Source: Deltaproteobacteria bacterium RIFCSPLOWO2_02_FULL_57_26 | GTDB taxonomy: Bacteria > Desulfobacterota > Binatia > UBA9968 | DNA: 8,018 bases | Assembly (NCBI GenBank): GCA_001798455.1 | Contig: MGSI01000061.1 | Span: forward strand, 1 to 8,018 | Direction: 5' to 3' | Part shown: positions 1-6,491 of the stretch, in pieces | Position numbering within the stretch: the first letter of the stretch is position 1 | Layout: each line of letters begins with the position of its first letter | Translations under genes and position numbers: made by a program | Notes under the pieces: generated by a model | The model's input: only the letters and a program-made list of their open reading frames with translations | Databases searched by the model: none | What the model was told of the DNA's origin: nothing

Positions 1-18
1 GAGGTAACGCTTAGTCCC

Positions 19-1275
19 GTGAACATGATCGAGAAGATTCTCGCCCGAGCCAGTGGGCGCAAGACGGTCGCGCCGGGCGAGGTAGTGGTCGCCAATGTGG
101 ACTGCCTGCTCTTGCACGATCTCAGCGGCTACTTGACCGGCCGTGTTTTCGAGCGCGAGGTGCACCGGCCGATGCGTTACCCCGAGCGCGTGGTTATGAT
201 CTTCGACCATCATTTCTGTCCGCCGACTGAAGAAGGGGCTCGTATTCTCCAGGAGAACCGAAGCTTTGCCCGGCGCCACGGAATCAACCTCTTCGACTGC
301 GGCAACGGAAACACGCACCATGTCGGGGTGCAGAACGGCTTCATCCGGCCCGGCACCGTGGTCGTCGGCTCGGACAGCCATACACCCGTGCACGGCACGC
401 TGGGGTGCTTCGCCACCGGCCTCGGCAACGACTCGCACGCGGGAACCGTCATGCCGTTCGGCAAGGCCTGGTTCAAGGTTCCCGACGCGATCGAGGTCAG
501 GCTCAGCGGAACACACAAGCCCGGAGTCACCCCGCGCGACGCGGCGCTCTGGCTCACCGGCACGATCGGCGAGGGCGGCGCGATCTACAAAGCGCTGGAA
601 TTCACCGGTCCGTACGTCGAGCAGCTTGATTTCTGGGACCGCTGGCTCTTTCCGCTGATCGTGGTGGACTTGGGTGCCAAGTGCGGCTACATCGAGCCTG
701 ACGAGAAGACCCTCGCCTTTGTGCGCAGCGTGACGGATAAACCCTTTGACGTGGTGAAGGGCGATCCGGAGCGAGCTTTTGAGGCGGTTTGGGAGTGGGA
801 CTTGAGCGAACTTGAGCCCCAGGTGGCGTGCCCGCCGACAGTTGGAAACGTCAAGCCCATCACCGAGGCGGCGGGGGCCCCGATCCAGTGGGCTGAGCTG
901 GGTGGGCACGGCGGCGGACGCATCGAGGATTTCCGGCTCGCAGCCCGGATTCTGAAAGGACGGCGCGTGCACCGCGACGCCAGGTTCAATCTTGTCCCGT
1001 CGAGCCGGGCGGTCTTCGCACAAGCGGTGCGCGAGGGATTGGTAGAGCTGTTGCACGAGGCCGGAGCCACCTGGTTTCCGCCCAGCACCGGGTCGAATCA
1101 GGCGTACAACATGGGGGCGATGACTGCCGAAGAGGCGATGATCTCCACCCACGCCCGGAACTTTCCCGGCCGCAACGGAAGTCCTGAGGCCAAGATGTAT
1201 CTTGCCTCAGCCCTGACCGTGGCCGCCTCAGCCGTCGCGGGTGCGATAGCGGATCCAAGGCAGTTTTTAACGTAG
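19..1275 (+). CDS. LeuC/aconitase-like dehydratase large subunit lacking the three Fe-S cysteines
   Basis: This 418-residue protein matches the large subunit of 3-isopropylmalate dehydratase/homoaconitase along its whole length. Family landmarks are the N-terminal EKILARASG (5-13), D63-H64, the DSH motif (119-121), E194 in LEFTG, GAKCGYIEPDE (219-229), GRIEDFRLAARILKG (300-314), ARNFPGR (379-385) and a C-terminal ASAVAGAIADP. The family uses a [4Fe-4S] cluster to dehydrate and rehydrate hydroxyacids. Here the usual GSCTNGR reads GGHGGGR (295-301) and the usual TCGPCLG reads STGSNQA (356-362), so all three cluster cysteines are replaced (H297, T357, N360). The cluster-proximal Asn of SNRNF is also Ala (A379). 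R380 and R385 remain. The start is GTG at 19, with ATG at 25 as an alternative. The frame is open to the window edge, so a start further upstream is possible. The small-subunit partner begins 318 bases downstream. The reaction is unknown, and isopropylmalate isomerisation is unlikely. Confidence 0.88.
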   Translation: MNMIEKILARASGRKTVAPGEVVVANVDCLLLHDLSGYLTGRVFEREVHRPMRYPERVVMIFDHHFCPPTEEGARILQENRSFARRHGINLFDCGNGNTHHVGVQNGFIRPGTVVVGSDSHTPVHGTLGCFATGLGNDSHAGTVMPFGKAWFKVPDAIEVRLSGTHKPGVTPRDAALWLTGTIGEGGAIYKALEFTGPYVEQLDFWDRWLFPLIVVDLGAKCGYIEPDEKTLAFVRSVTDKPFDVVKGDPERAFEAVWEWDLSELEPQVACPPTVGNVKPITEAAGAPIQWAELGGHGGGRIEDFRLAARILKGRRVHRDARFNLVPSSRAVFAQAVREGLVELLHEAGATWFPPSTGSNQAYNMGAMTAEEAMISTHARNFPGRNGSPEAKMYLASALTVAASAVAGAIADPRQFLT

Positions 1276-1339
1276 CCTGGTTGTAAGTAATCGAGCAAAG
1301 CGTATGACCTGGGTACGAGCGTGAATTTGGCAATGAAAT

Positions 1340-1419
1340 CCAGTTCAAAACGTTCAAGTCGTTCGATTCGTTTAAAACGCTTCAAACTACTTTTGAACTA
1401 TTTGAACGGCTTGAACTGG
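1340..1419. repeat. 80-base palindrome built from 9-base GTTCAA-type units
   Basis: The left arm carries consecutive 9-base units GTTCAAAAC (1343-1351), GTTCAAGTC (1352-1360), GTTCGATTC (1361-1369) and GTTTAAAAC (1370-1378). The right arm carries their inverse, cttttgaac (1390-1398), tatttgaac (1399-1407) and ggcttgaac (1408-1416). The ends CCAGTTCAA (1340-1348) and TTGAACTGG (1411-1419) are perfectly complementary, and the middle (1370-1387) is an imperfect palindrome. It lies between the two dehydratase subunit genes and has no coding potential. It could be an intergenic palindromic repeat family, an array of protein-binding sites, or an RNA structure; the sequence alone does not decide. 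Confidence 0.7.
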
Positions 1420-1421
1420 TT

Positions 1422-1569
1422 CTATAGTGACGGAAAAAAGAAAATTACCATAATCACCCGATCCTCCCTCAAATCCCCCTTTCTCCCCCTTTGGTAAAGG
1501 GGGATAGAGGGGGATTTTAGGAGAGCGAGAGGGGGTTCGATGTCAACTTATTTAATTCTGTCACTATAG
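1422..1569. mobile_element. MITE-like element with 14-base terminal inverted repeats
   Basis: The left end CTATAGTGACGGAA (1422-1435) and the right end TTCTGTCACTATAG (1556-1569) are inverted repeats matching at 13 of 14 positions. They enclose 148 bases without an ORF but with a strong internal hairpin. Removing the element together with one TA leaves GAACTGGTTCTAGTTC across the junction, which fits a TA target duplication as made by IS630/Tc1-mariner transposases. That family assignment is inference, because no transposase is present. Insertion here would explain why two subunit genes that normally sit close together are separated. The right end lies only 24 bases before the small-subunit ATG. 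Confidence 0.6.
1471..1517. repeat. Long C5/G5 hairpin inside the MITE-like element
   Basis: A 22-base left arm (1471-1492) pairs with a 22-base right arm (1496-1517) around a 3-base loop (GGT). Twenty pairs are Watson-Crick, one is a G-T wobble and one is a mismatch. Each arm contains two blocks of five C or five G. Four T residues follow the stem (1515-1518, the first three within the arm), so weak transcription termination between the subunit genes is possible. The T run is shorter than in a typical intrinsic terminator. Confidence 0.7.
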
Positions 1570-1582
1570 TTCTAAGTAGCTC

Positions 1583-1590
1583 AAGGAGGT
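1583..1590 (+). promoter_or_regulatory. Strong Shine-Dalgarno of the small-subunit gene
   Basis: AAGGAGGT lies three bases before the ATG at 1594. It is a near-complete anti-16S match, though closer to the start than usual. It sits just outside the right end of the MITE-like element, so the gene kept its own ribosome binding site. Confidence 0.7.
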
Positions 1591-1593
1591 CCG

Positions 1594-2088
1594 ATGCAGG
1601 CACGAGGCCGCTGCTGGAAGTTCGGAGATAATATCCCAACCGATAGGATCGTCAGAACAGATCTTATATTTCGCCCCTGGTCGGAGATCCTCAAGCACGT
1701 TCTGGAGACCTGTAACCCTGAGTTCCCGCTGAATGTAAAGCCCGGCGACATTGTGGTTGCCGGGAAGCACTTCGGCCAATCCTCCGGCCGTGCGATCGCC
1801 GCCAAAGCGCTGAAGCAGACCGGGATCGGTTGCGTCGTCGCCGAGAGCTGCGCGCGTACTTTCTATCGGAACGGATTTGAGATCGGAATGCCGGTGCTCG
1901 AGTGCCCGGGGATCACGGCTCAGGTCAGTGACGGCGACATCCTAAGCGTCGACATCGAAAGCGGTAAGATCGTTAACGAGACCACCGGCCGCGAGCATCA
2001 GGCCAGACCCACGCCTGCTTTCCTCCTTGATATGCTGAAGGCGGGCGGGCTCATTGCGATGGCAGAGCGGCTTGCGGGCGAGGGATAA
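1594..2088 (+). CDS. LeuD/aconitase-like dehydratase small subunit with altered catalytic loop
   Basis: This 164-residue protein has the swivelling domain of isopropylmalate dehydratase small subunits. Landmarks are RCWKFGDNIPTD (6-17), NVKPGDIVVAGKHFG (47-61), AESCARTFYRNGFEIGMPVLECP (83-105), a GDILSVDIESG segment (114-124) and a C-terminal LKAGGLIAMAERL. The length is normal for a stand-alone LeuD. The catalytic loop, normally FGCGSSREHA, reads FGQSSGRAIA (60-69). The Ser equivalent to aconitase Ser642 (S64) and the Arg equivalent to Arg644 (R66) are kept, while Ser643, Glu and His become Gly65, Ala67 and Ile68. The substrate-loop region after TD also differs from the YLNTTD type. It presumably pairs with the product of 19-1275, which is altered at matching positions. 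The next gene starts 18 bases downstream, suggesting cotranscription. The substrate is unknown. Confidence 0.88.
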   Translation: MQARGRCWKFGDNIPTDRIVRTDLIFRPWSEILKHVLETCNPEFPLNVKPGDIVVAGKHFGQSSGRAIAAKALKQTGIGCVVAESCARTFYRNGFEIGMPVLECPGITAQVSDGDILSVDIESGKIVNETTGREHQARPTPAFLLDMLKAGGLIAMAERLAGEG

Positions 2089-2106
2089 TGCCGCCGAGGA
2101 GCCACC

Positions 2107-3186
2107 ATGCTCATTCTCTCCAACAGCGACATCGAGCAGGTCCTCACCCTCGAGGACTGTCTGCAAGCCCTGGAGGTCGCCTACAAAGAGTACGCGCTGG
2201 GGAAGGCCGCAAACCGCCCGCGCAACCACACTATGTTTCCGGTGGAGGACAAGCGCTATCCGGGCTTTCACTTCAGGTTCAAGTCCCAGGAGGGCGGAAC
2301 CCTATCCTCCGGGGTTTGGGCCTTGCGCATAACCTCCGACATGGCCGGCGTGGAGACGCTCGCCAACGGCGTCAAGCGGCGTCGGCTCATCCCGGCGGCG
2401 CCCGGTAACACCTTTGTTGGACTCGTCACCCTCTACAGTCTCGAGACCCTGGAGCCACTCGCGGTCATGCACGACAGCCACATCCAGAAGCTCAGGGTCG
2501 GCGCTACCTCAGCGGTGGGAATCCGCGAGCTTTCCAACCCCGATGCGAGGGTCGCGGGGCTCTTCGGTTCCGGCTGGCAGGCCGAGGCCCACCTCAACTA
2601 TCTTCTGATGGTGCGCCCCCAGATCGAAGAAATACGCATCTATAGCCCGACACCGGCGCATCGCAAAGCCTTTGCCGGTGAGTGGAGCGATAAGGTCGGG
2701 AAGCGGATCATCGCGGTGGACCATCCGAGAGACGCGGTCAAGGGCTGCCAGATCGTGACCTGTGCCACCGCGGCCATGGACCCGTGCTTTGACGGGAGCT
2801 GGTTGGAGCCCGGGACTCACGTCACCGCGATCACATCTCCTGACCGCACCGCACTGCGGCGTGAGCTGGACGACACAACTTTCGATCGCGCGGATGTCCT
2901 GATCGTGCTCTCGAAAGAGCAGATCGAGTACGACAACCAGGTCGATATCATGGGACCGGTGAAGCGAGGCGTGAAGAGCTGGGAACAGATCGGCGAGCTC
3001 GGCGACCTCTTGGTCGGCCGCTTCCCCGGGCGGAGCCACAGAGACCAGATCACGGTCTTTGCCAACAACACGGGGATGGGGCTTCAGTTCGCCGCGGTCG
3101 GCGCGCGCGCTCTCGCGCTGGCGGAAGCGAAGGGGTTGGGGCGCGAAGTGCCGACCGAATGGTTTCTGGAGGACACGACACCATGA
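2107..3186 (+). CDS. Ornithine cyclodeaminase/mu-crystallin family protein, copy 1
   Basis: This 359-residue protein has the size and fold signature of the OCD/mu-crystallin family, whose members include ornithine cyclodeaminase, alanine dehydrogenase, ketimine reductases and pyrroline-2-carboxylate reductase. Visible features are RPRNH (37-41), the likely substrate-binding lysine in FRFKSQ (K59), IQKLRVGATSA (R130), the nucleotide-binding turn GLFGSGWQAEAHL (151-163), Asp246 in the SPDRT segment at the usual catalytic position followed by RRELD, and a C-terminal DQITVFANNTGMG (313-325). The GSGWQ turn replaces the more usual GxGxQ wording but keeps the glycines and Gln. GAGGAG (2096-2101) is well placed before the ATG. 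The stop overlaps the next start as ATGA. It is about 55% identical by eye to the copy at 4300-5400. The exact reaction cannot be assigned; an NAD(P)-dependent imine or amino acid reaction is the reasonable class-level call. Confidence 0.88.
   Translation: MLILSNSDIEQVLTLEDCLQALEVAYKEYALGKAANRPRNHTMFPVEDKRYPGFHFRFKSQEGGTLSSGVWALRITSDMAGVETLANGVKRRRLIPAAPGNTFVGLVTLYSLETLEPLAVMHDSHIQKLRVGATSAVGIRELSNPDARVAGLFGSGWQAEAHLNYLLMVRPQIEEIRIYSPTPAHRKAFAGEWSDKVGKRIIAVDHPRDAVKGCQIVTCATAAMDPCFDGSWLEPGTHVTAITSPDRTALRRELDDTTFDRADVLIVLSKEQIEYDNQVDIMGPVKRGVKSWEQIGELGDLLVGRFPGRSHRDQITVFANNTGMGLQFAAVGARALALAEAKGLGREVPTEWFLEDTTP
3168..3173 (+). promoter_or_regulatory. Shine-Dalgarno that selects ATG 3183 for the TctC-like gene
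   Basis: GGAGGA lies nine bases before the ATG at 3183, inside the end of the preceding gene. It falls after an in-frame ATG at 3159, so it supports 3183 as the true start and a 4-base ATGA overlap with the upstream stop, a usual sign of translational coupling. Confidence 0.6.
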
Positions 3187-4283
3187 TGGAGAGGATCGGC
3201 GGGAAGGTCATCAAGTTCGGGCATTATGCTGTGGTTGGGCTGGCGCTGGTCGTGACGGTCTCGGCGCGCAGCGTCTCGGCGGCTGAGCAGCCGTTCTACG
3301 CGGGAAAAACCATTCGAATCATTGCCGGCTTCGCGGCCGGCGGCACGATCGACTTGAGAGCAAGGCTTATCGCGCGTTATCTGCCCAAGTGGATTCCCGG
3401 TAATCCGACCATCATTGTGCAGAATATGACCGGAGCCGGGGGCCAGATAGCAGCCAACTACGTGTTCAGTGTAGCCACGCCTGACGGGCTGACCATGCTT
3501 CACTCCCCGACCGGCCCGGTCATGAATACCTTTCTGGAGCCCGATAGCGTCAAGTATGACGTTCGGCGGATATCTGTCCTTTGGGTCCAGGAGGACAGTT
3601 GGCTGACCGCCTTCAATGCTAAGGCGACCAAGATCAAGAAGGCAGAAGACATGCTGCGAACGGCCGGGAAGTTGCGGGTCGGCGGCTCTGGAGCCTCGAG
3701 CCCCAGGAGTCTCAGGCCCAAGCTGGCGCTGGAACTCTTTGGTGCGGACCACACGTGGGTGACGGGCTACAGGGGATCGGCGGATTTGCTGGTAGCTCTC
3801 GAGCGAGGGGAAATCCACCTCTTCGAAGAGCCGATGGCCGGCTATAAACCCATTATCCAGCCTAGGGAGAAGGACGGGACCATAGTGGTTCTCTGGCAAA
3901 CGGGAATCCTGACTTTAGAGGAAACCTTTAAACGCTCGGAGTTCATCCCGCATATACCAACCTTAGACGAGGTCTTGCCCAAGGAGAAGAAAGCGGGTCC
4001 CGCCTGGGAAGCCTGGAAGGCATTGGTAGTCCCGCAAGCGTTTCAAGGTATGGTCAGCCTTCCTGCGGGCATGCTACCCGACCGGATCGCGATCTTGACT
4101 CACGCCCTTGAAAAGATGACGCAGGATCCGCCTTACCGGGAAGAGCATCAGAAGGTTTTGGGGCAACCCGCGGATGCGTTGTTCGGTGAGTCGGCGGACC
4201 GGGTGGTCAAAACCGCGATTAAAAGACTGTTCGAGGATTATCAAGGAGGCGTCCGCTACCTGCGCGACCTTGCGAAAAAGTAG
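3183..4283 (+). CDS. TctC/Bug-family periplasmic solute receptor
   Basis: This 366-residue protein is a receptor of the tripartite tricarboxylate transporter type. An N-terminal signal peptide has a basic start, a hydrophobic core (HYAVVGLALVVTVSA, 14-28) and likely cleavage after VSA near residue 33. The mature part opens with FYAGKTIRIIAGFAAGGTID, the family's first ligand loop, followed by IPGNPTIIVQNMTGAGG, both strongly typical. The family binds carboxylates and related compounds in the periplasm and hands them to TctA/TctB membrane proteins, neither of which is encoded here. The gene sits between two OCD-like paralogs and overlaps the first by four bases, so its ligand is probably related to the substrate or product of those enzymes (inference). 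It could work with permeases encoded elsewhere or as a sensor component. The start was chosen by Shine-Dalgarno placement and signal peptide form. Confidence 0.88.
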   Translation: MMERIGGKVIKFGHYAVVGLALVVTVSARSVSAAEQPFYAGKTIRIIAGFAAGGTIDLRARLIARYLPKWIPGNPTIIVQNMTGAGGQIAANYVFSVATPDGLTMLHSPTGPVMNTFLEPDSVKYDVRRISVLWVQEDSWLTAFNAKATKIKKAEDMLRTAGKLRVGGSGASSPRSLRPKLALELFGADHTWVTGYRGSADLLVALERGEIHLFEEPMAGYKPIIQPREKDGTIVVLWQTGILTLEETFKRSEFIPHIPTLDEVLPKEKKAGPAWEAWKALVVPQAFQGMVSLPAGMLPDRIAILTHALEKMTQDPPYREEHQKVLGQPADALFGESADRVVKTAIKRLFEDYQGGVRYLRDLAKK

Positions 4284-4299
4284 CGCGAAGGGGGTTTAC

Positions 4300-5400
4300 G
4301 TGCCATCCGCATCTTCACCCATGGTGACGATCCTCAGTAACGCTGACGTAGAAAGTGTCCTCGACATGCGGAGCTGCCTGGAGGCGATGGAAGACGCCTA
4401 TCGGCAGCTCGGCTCCAACAGGGCGATCAACAGACCGCGCTCTCACACCTACTTTCCTGCCGAGTCCAAGACGTGGCCGGGATTCAATTACCGTTTCAAG
4501 TCACAGGAGGGAGGGATCGAAAAATTCGCCGTGTGGGCGCTCAGAATCACCTCTGATATGGCCGGATTTGCGACCCTGGCTGGCGGGGTGCGGCGCAGAA
4601 AACTCATCCCTGCCGCCGCCGGAGACCGCTATGTCGGTTTGATTTTTTTGTTTGACATGGAGACGACCGAGCCGCTCGCGATCATCCAGGATAGCTTCAT
4701 CCAGAAGATGCGCGTGGGCGCCACAAGCGGGATCGGGCTCAAGTATCTGGCCAGAGAGGATTCCCAGATCCTCGGGCTTTTTGGCTCCGGGTGGCAGGCC
4801 GAGGCGCATCTCGAGGCAATTTGCCAGTTGAGAAAGCTCACAGAGGTCAGGGTCTATAGCCCGACAGCGGAGCACCGAAAGAGATTTGCCGAAGTGATGA
4901 CGCCCAAAGTGGACGTTGAGATCCGGGCCGTAGACCGGCCCGCTGAGGCCGTCAGGGGGGCGGACATCGTCATGGCAGCGACCGCAGCCGTGGATCCGGT
5001 CTTTGACGGAAAGCTGCTGGAGCCTGGGATGCATGTGGGGTGCATCGTGGCCAGCGATAAGACACAGAAACGCAGGGAACTCGATGACCAGGCCATAGAG
5101 AGATGCGATCTCGTGGTCGTGACTTCCAGAGAGCAGGCGCACTACGACGAGCAGCCGGATATCTATGGTGCGGTGCAAAAGGGGATTTTGAGCTGGGAGC
5201 GAATCTATGAGCTGAGCGAGCTCGTATCCGGGAAGGCGCCCCGGAGGAGTCGCTCCGACCAGGTCACGCTGTTTAATAACAACGTTGGCATGGGAATCCA
5301 GTTTGCCGCCCTTGGGGCCAAGGTCTTGGAGTTGGCGGAGAAGGCTGGGTTGGGGAAAAAGATTCCCACCGACTGGTTTTTGGAGGAGACCTCTCCCTAG
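4300..5400 (+). CDS. Ornithine cyclodeaminase/mu-crystallin family protein, copy 2
   Basis: This is a second OCD-family protein, paralogous to the product of 2107-3186, with long shared blocks such as RFKSQEGG, VWALRITSDMAG, FGSGWQAEAHL and FDGxxLEPGxHV. Counted from Met 4321, K60, R131, GSGWQ (155-159) and D246 match copy 1, so cofactor binding and the catalytic Asp appear intact. The start is uncertain. GTG 4300 has a purine-rich site (GAAGGGGG, 4287-4294) at good spacing and gives 366 residues. ATG 4321 lacks such a site but gives 359 residues, exactly the length of copy 1, and the conserved ILSN start follows it. In either case the gene begins within 40 bases of the TctC-like stop, consistent with one operon. 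Retention of two diverged copies suggests different substrates or a heteromeric enzyme (inference). The specific reaction is unknown. Confidence 0.86.
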   Translation: MPSASSPMVTILSNADVESVLDMRSCLEAMEDAYRQLGSNRAINRPRSHTYFPAESKTWPGFNYRFKSQEGGIEKFAVWALRITSDMAGFATLAGGVRRRKLIPAAAGDRYVGLIFLFDMETTEPLAIIQDSFIQKMRVGATSGIGLKYLAREDSQILGLFGSGWQAEAHLEAICQLRKLTEVRVYSPTAEHRKRFAEVMTPKVDVEIRAVDRPAEAVRGADIVMAATAAVDPVFDGKLLEPGMHVGCIVASDKTQKRRELDDQAIERCDLVVVTSREQAHYDEQPDIYGAVQKGILSWERIYELSELVSGKAPRRSRSDQVTLFNNNVGMGIQFAALGAKVLELAEKAGLGKKIPTDWFLEETSP

Positions 5401-5504
5401 CCAGGCCGGAGAGCGGCTCGTGGCTCCAAACCTTTACCTTGCGTAAAAGAGGTCAAAGTAGTAGCAGAAGCATTTGGCGCGACTAACCCTGGCAGGAGGA
5501 TTTT

Positions 5505-6491
5505 ATGCTGGCTTTGATCCTCAGGCGCACGTTCGTCTTCTCCATTCTCTGGACGCTCTGCTCGGCTTCGCCCGCCGTTGGGGCAGAGACGAAAAAAGTG
5601 CGGCTCGGAATACTTACGAGTGGCTCGCAGGATCTTATCCATAACGTCATGGAGCGTCAGAAGCTCCTCGACAAATACAATGTTCCCTACGAGAGAATTA
5701 AGGTCCTCAATCCGGCTCCACTTCACCTATTCCTTGCGGAAAAAAGGGTCGACGTCGGCTATGGCGGGGTCACGGCGATGGCAAGGGCGCGGGCCGAAGG
5801 GAAGGATATGGTAATCTTTTACGGCGTCTTTGCTCCTGTCAATGCGGTACTGGTGAGGACAGAATCTCCGATCCAGTCGTTTACTGCCCTTAAGGGAAAG
5901 AGAGTTGGAAACTTCGGCGGTCCCGGATCCGCCACCACAAGCATGCTCATGGCAATCTCAAAAAAGTGGTACGGTATTGATCTACTAAGGGAAACGGAGC
6001 TGATCACTGCACCGGGGCCGGCCTTGGCAGGTCTCTTGGAAAAGGACCAGCTTGCCGCTGCGCTGGTTGGAAATCAGGAATCCGTGACGCTTCCCCTTAC
6101 GGGTAAATACCGTGTTCTCCTTGACCTGAGCGGGGAGTGGGAAAAAAGAGCTGGCAGGGCTCCTGCTACTGTGACGCTGACCACCAACGAAGAGTTTGCC
6201 AGGGCCAATCCGGACCTCCTCAGGAGATACGTTATGGCCTACGTGGATGCGGTGCGGTATATCCGCACGCACTCCGAGGTATGGAAGAGCTATGGGGAGA
6301 GTGTAGGGATAACCACCAAGGAAGGGGTCGCCGCGTTACAGAAGACGTGGGGACCGAGGATTCTCGAGAAGTGGGACCGGAACCAGATTGAGGTTCAGCG
6401 AGACTTCCTGGAAGCGGTCAAAGAGATTTTAGGACCCAAGGTACTTAAGACGGTCCCGGAGGGTTTGATGACCGATGCATATAACCCTTAA
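5505..6491 (+). CDS. ABC transporter substrate-binding protein, NMT1/SsuA-like
   Basis: This 328-residue protein has a signal peptide (two Arg, a hydrophobic core, likely cleavage after AVGA at residue 27). A periplasmic-binding fold of the NMT1/THI5/SsuA type follows: the opening strand KVRLGILTSG, the segment RVDVGYGGVTAMARA, the hinge strand LKGKRVGNFGGPGSATTS typical of the second lobe, and a C-terminal helical part with NPDLLRRYVMAYVDAVRYI. Such proteins deliver sulfonates, nitriles, pyrimidine precursors or aromatic acids to SsuC-like permeases; the ligand here cannot be predicted. AGGAGGA (5494-5500) lies four bases before the ATG. The 104 bases upstream, after the OCD copy 2 stop, hold no clear terminator or promoter. 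The permease gene starts 17 bases before this gene ends, so the two are surely coexpressed. Confidence 0.88.
   Translation: MLALILRRTFVFSILWTLCSASPAVGAETKKVRLGILTSGSQDLIHNVMERQKLLDKYNVPYERIKVLNPAPLHLFLAEKRVDVGYGGVTAMARARAEGKDMVIFYGVFAPVNAVLVRTESPIQSFTALKGKRVGNFGGPGSATTSMLMAISKKWYGIDLLRETELITAPGPALAGLLEKDQLAAALVGNQESVTLPLTGKYRVLLDLSGEWEKRAGRAPATVTLTTNEEFARANPDLLRRYVMAYVDAVRYIRTHSEVWKSYGESVGITTKEGVAALQKTWGPRILEKWDRNQIEVQRDFLEAVKEILGPKVLKTVPEGLMTDAYNP

Noticed and set aside
1281..1308. Possible sigma-70 promoter TTGTAA, 16 bases, TATGAC
   Set aside because: Each box matches the consensus at only four of six positions, and such pairs are frequent by chance.
986..1385. Minus-strand ORFs overlapping the end of the large-subunit gene and the palindrome
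   Set aside because: They are antisense to a clearly conserved protein, match no family and owe their length to the GC-rich code; the part over the spacer is repeat sequence.
1343..1416. CRISPR array
   Set aside because: The units are 9 bases, directly adjacent and inverted in the second half; there are no spacers and no cas genes.
1471..1518. Intrinsic terminator after the large-subunit gene
   Set aside because: The stem is strong, but only four T residues follow and the hairpin belongs to an element with inverted ends almost 200 bases past the stop; read as an element hairpin with at most weak termination.
3159..3182. Alternative start at 3159 for the TctC-like gene
   Set aside because: The Shine-Dalgarno at 3168-3173 lies downstream of it, and the ATG at 3183 gives a cleaner signal peptide and an ATGA overlap.
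4174..4299. Longer N-terminus for OCD copy 2 starting at 4174
   Set aside because: It would overlap the TctC-like gene by 110 bases and adds a low-complexity basic stretch absent from copy 1.
5401..5504. Promoter or terminator between OCD copy 2 and the ABC receptor
   Set aside because: Only a five-pair inverted repeat (TTTAC 5433-5437, GTAAA 5443-5447) was seen, and no consensus promoter pair.
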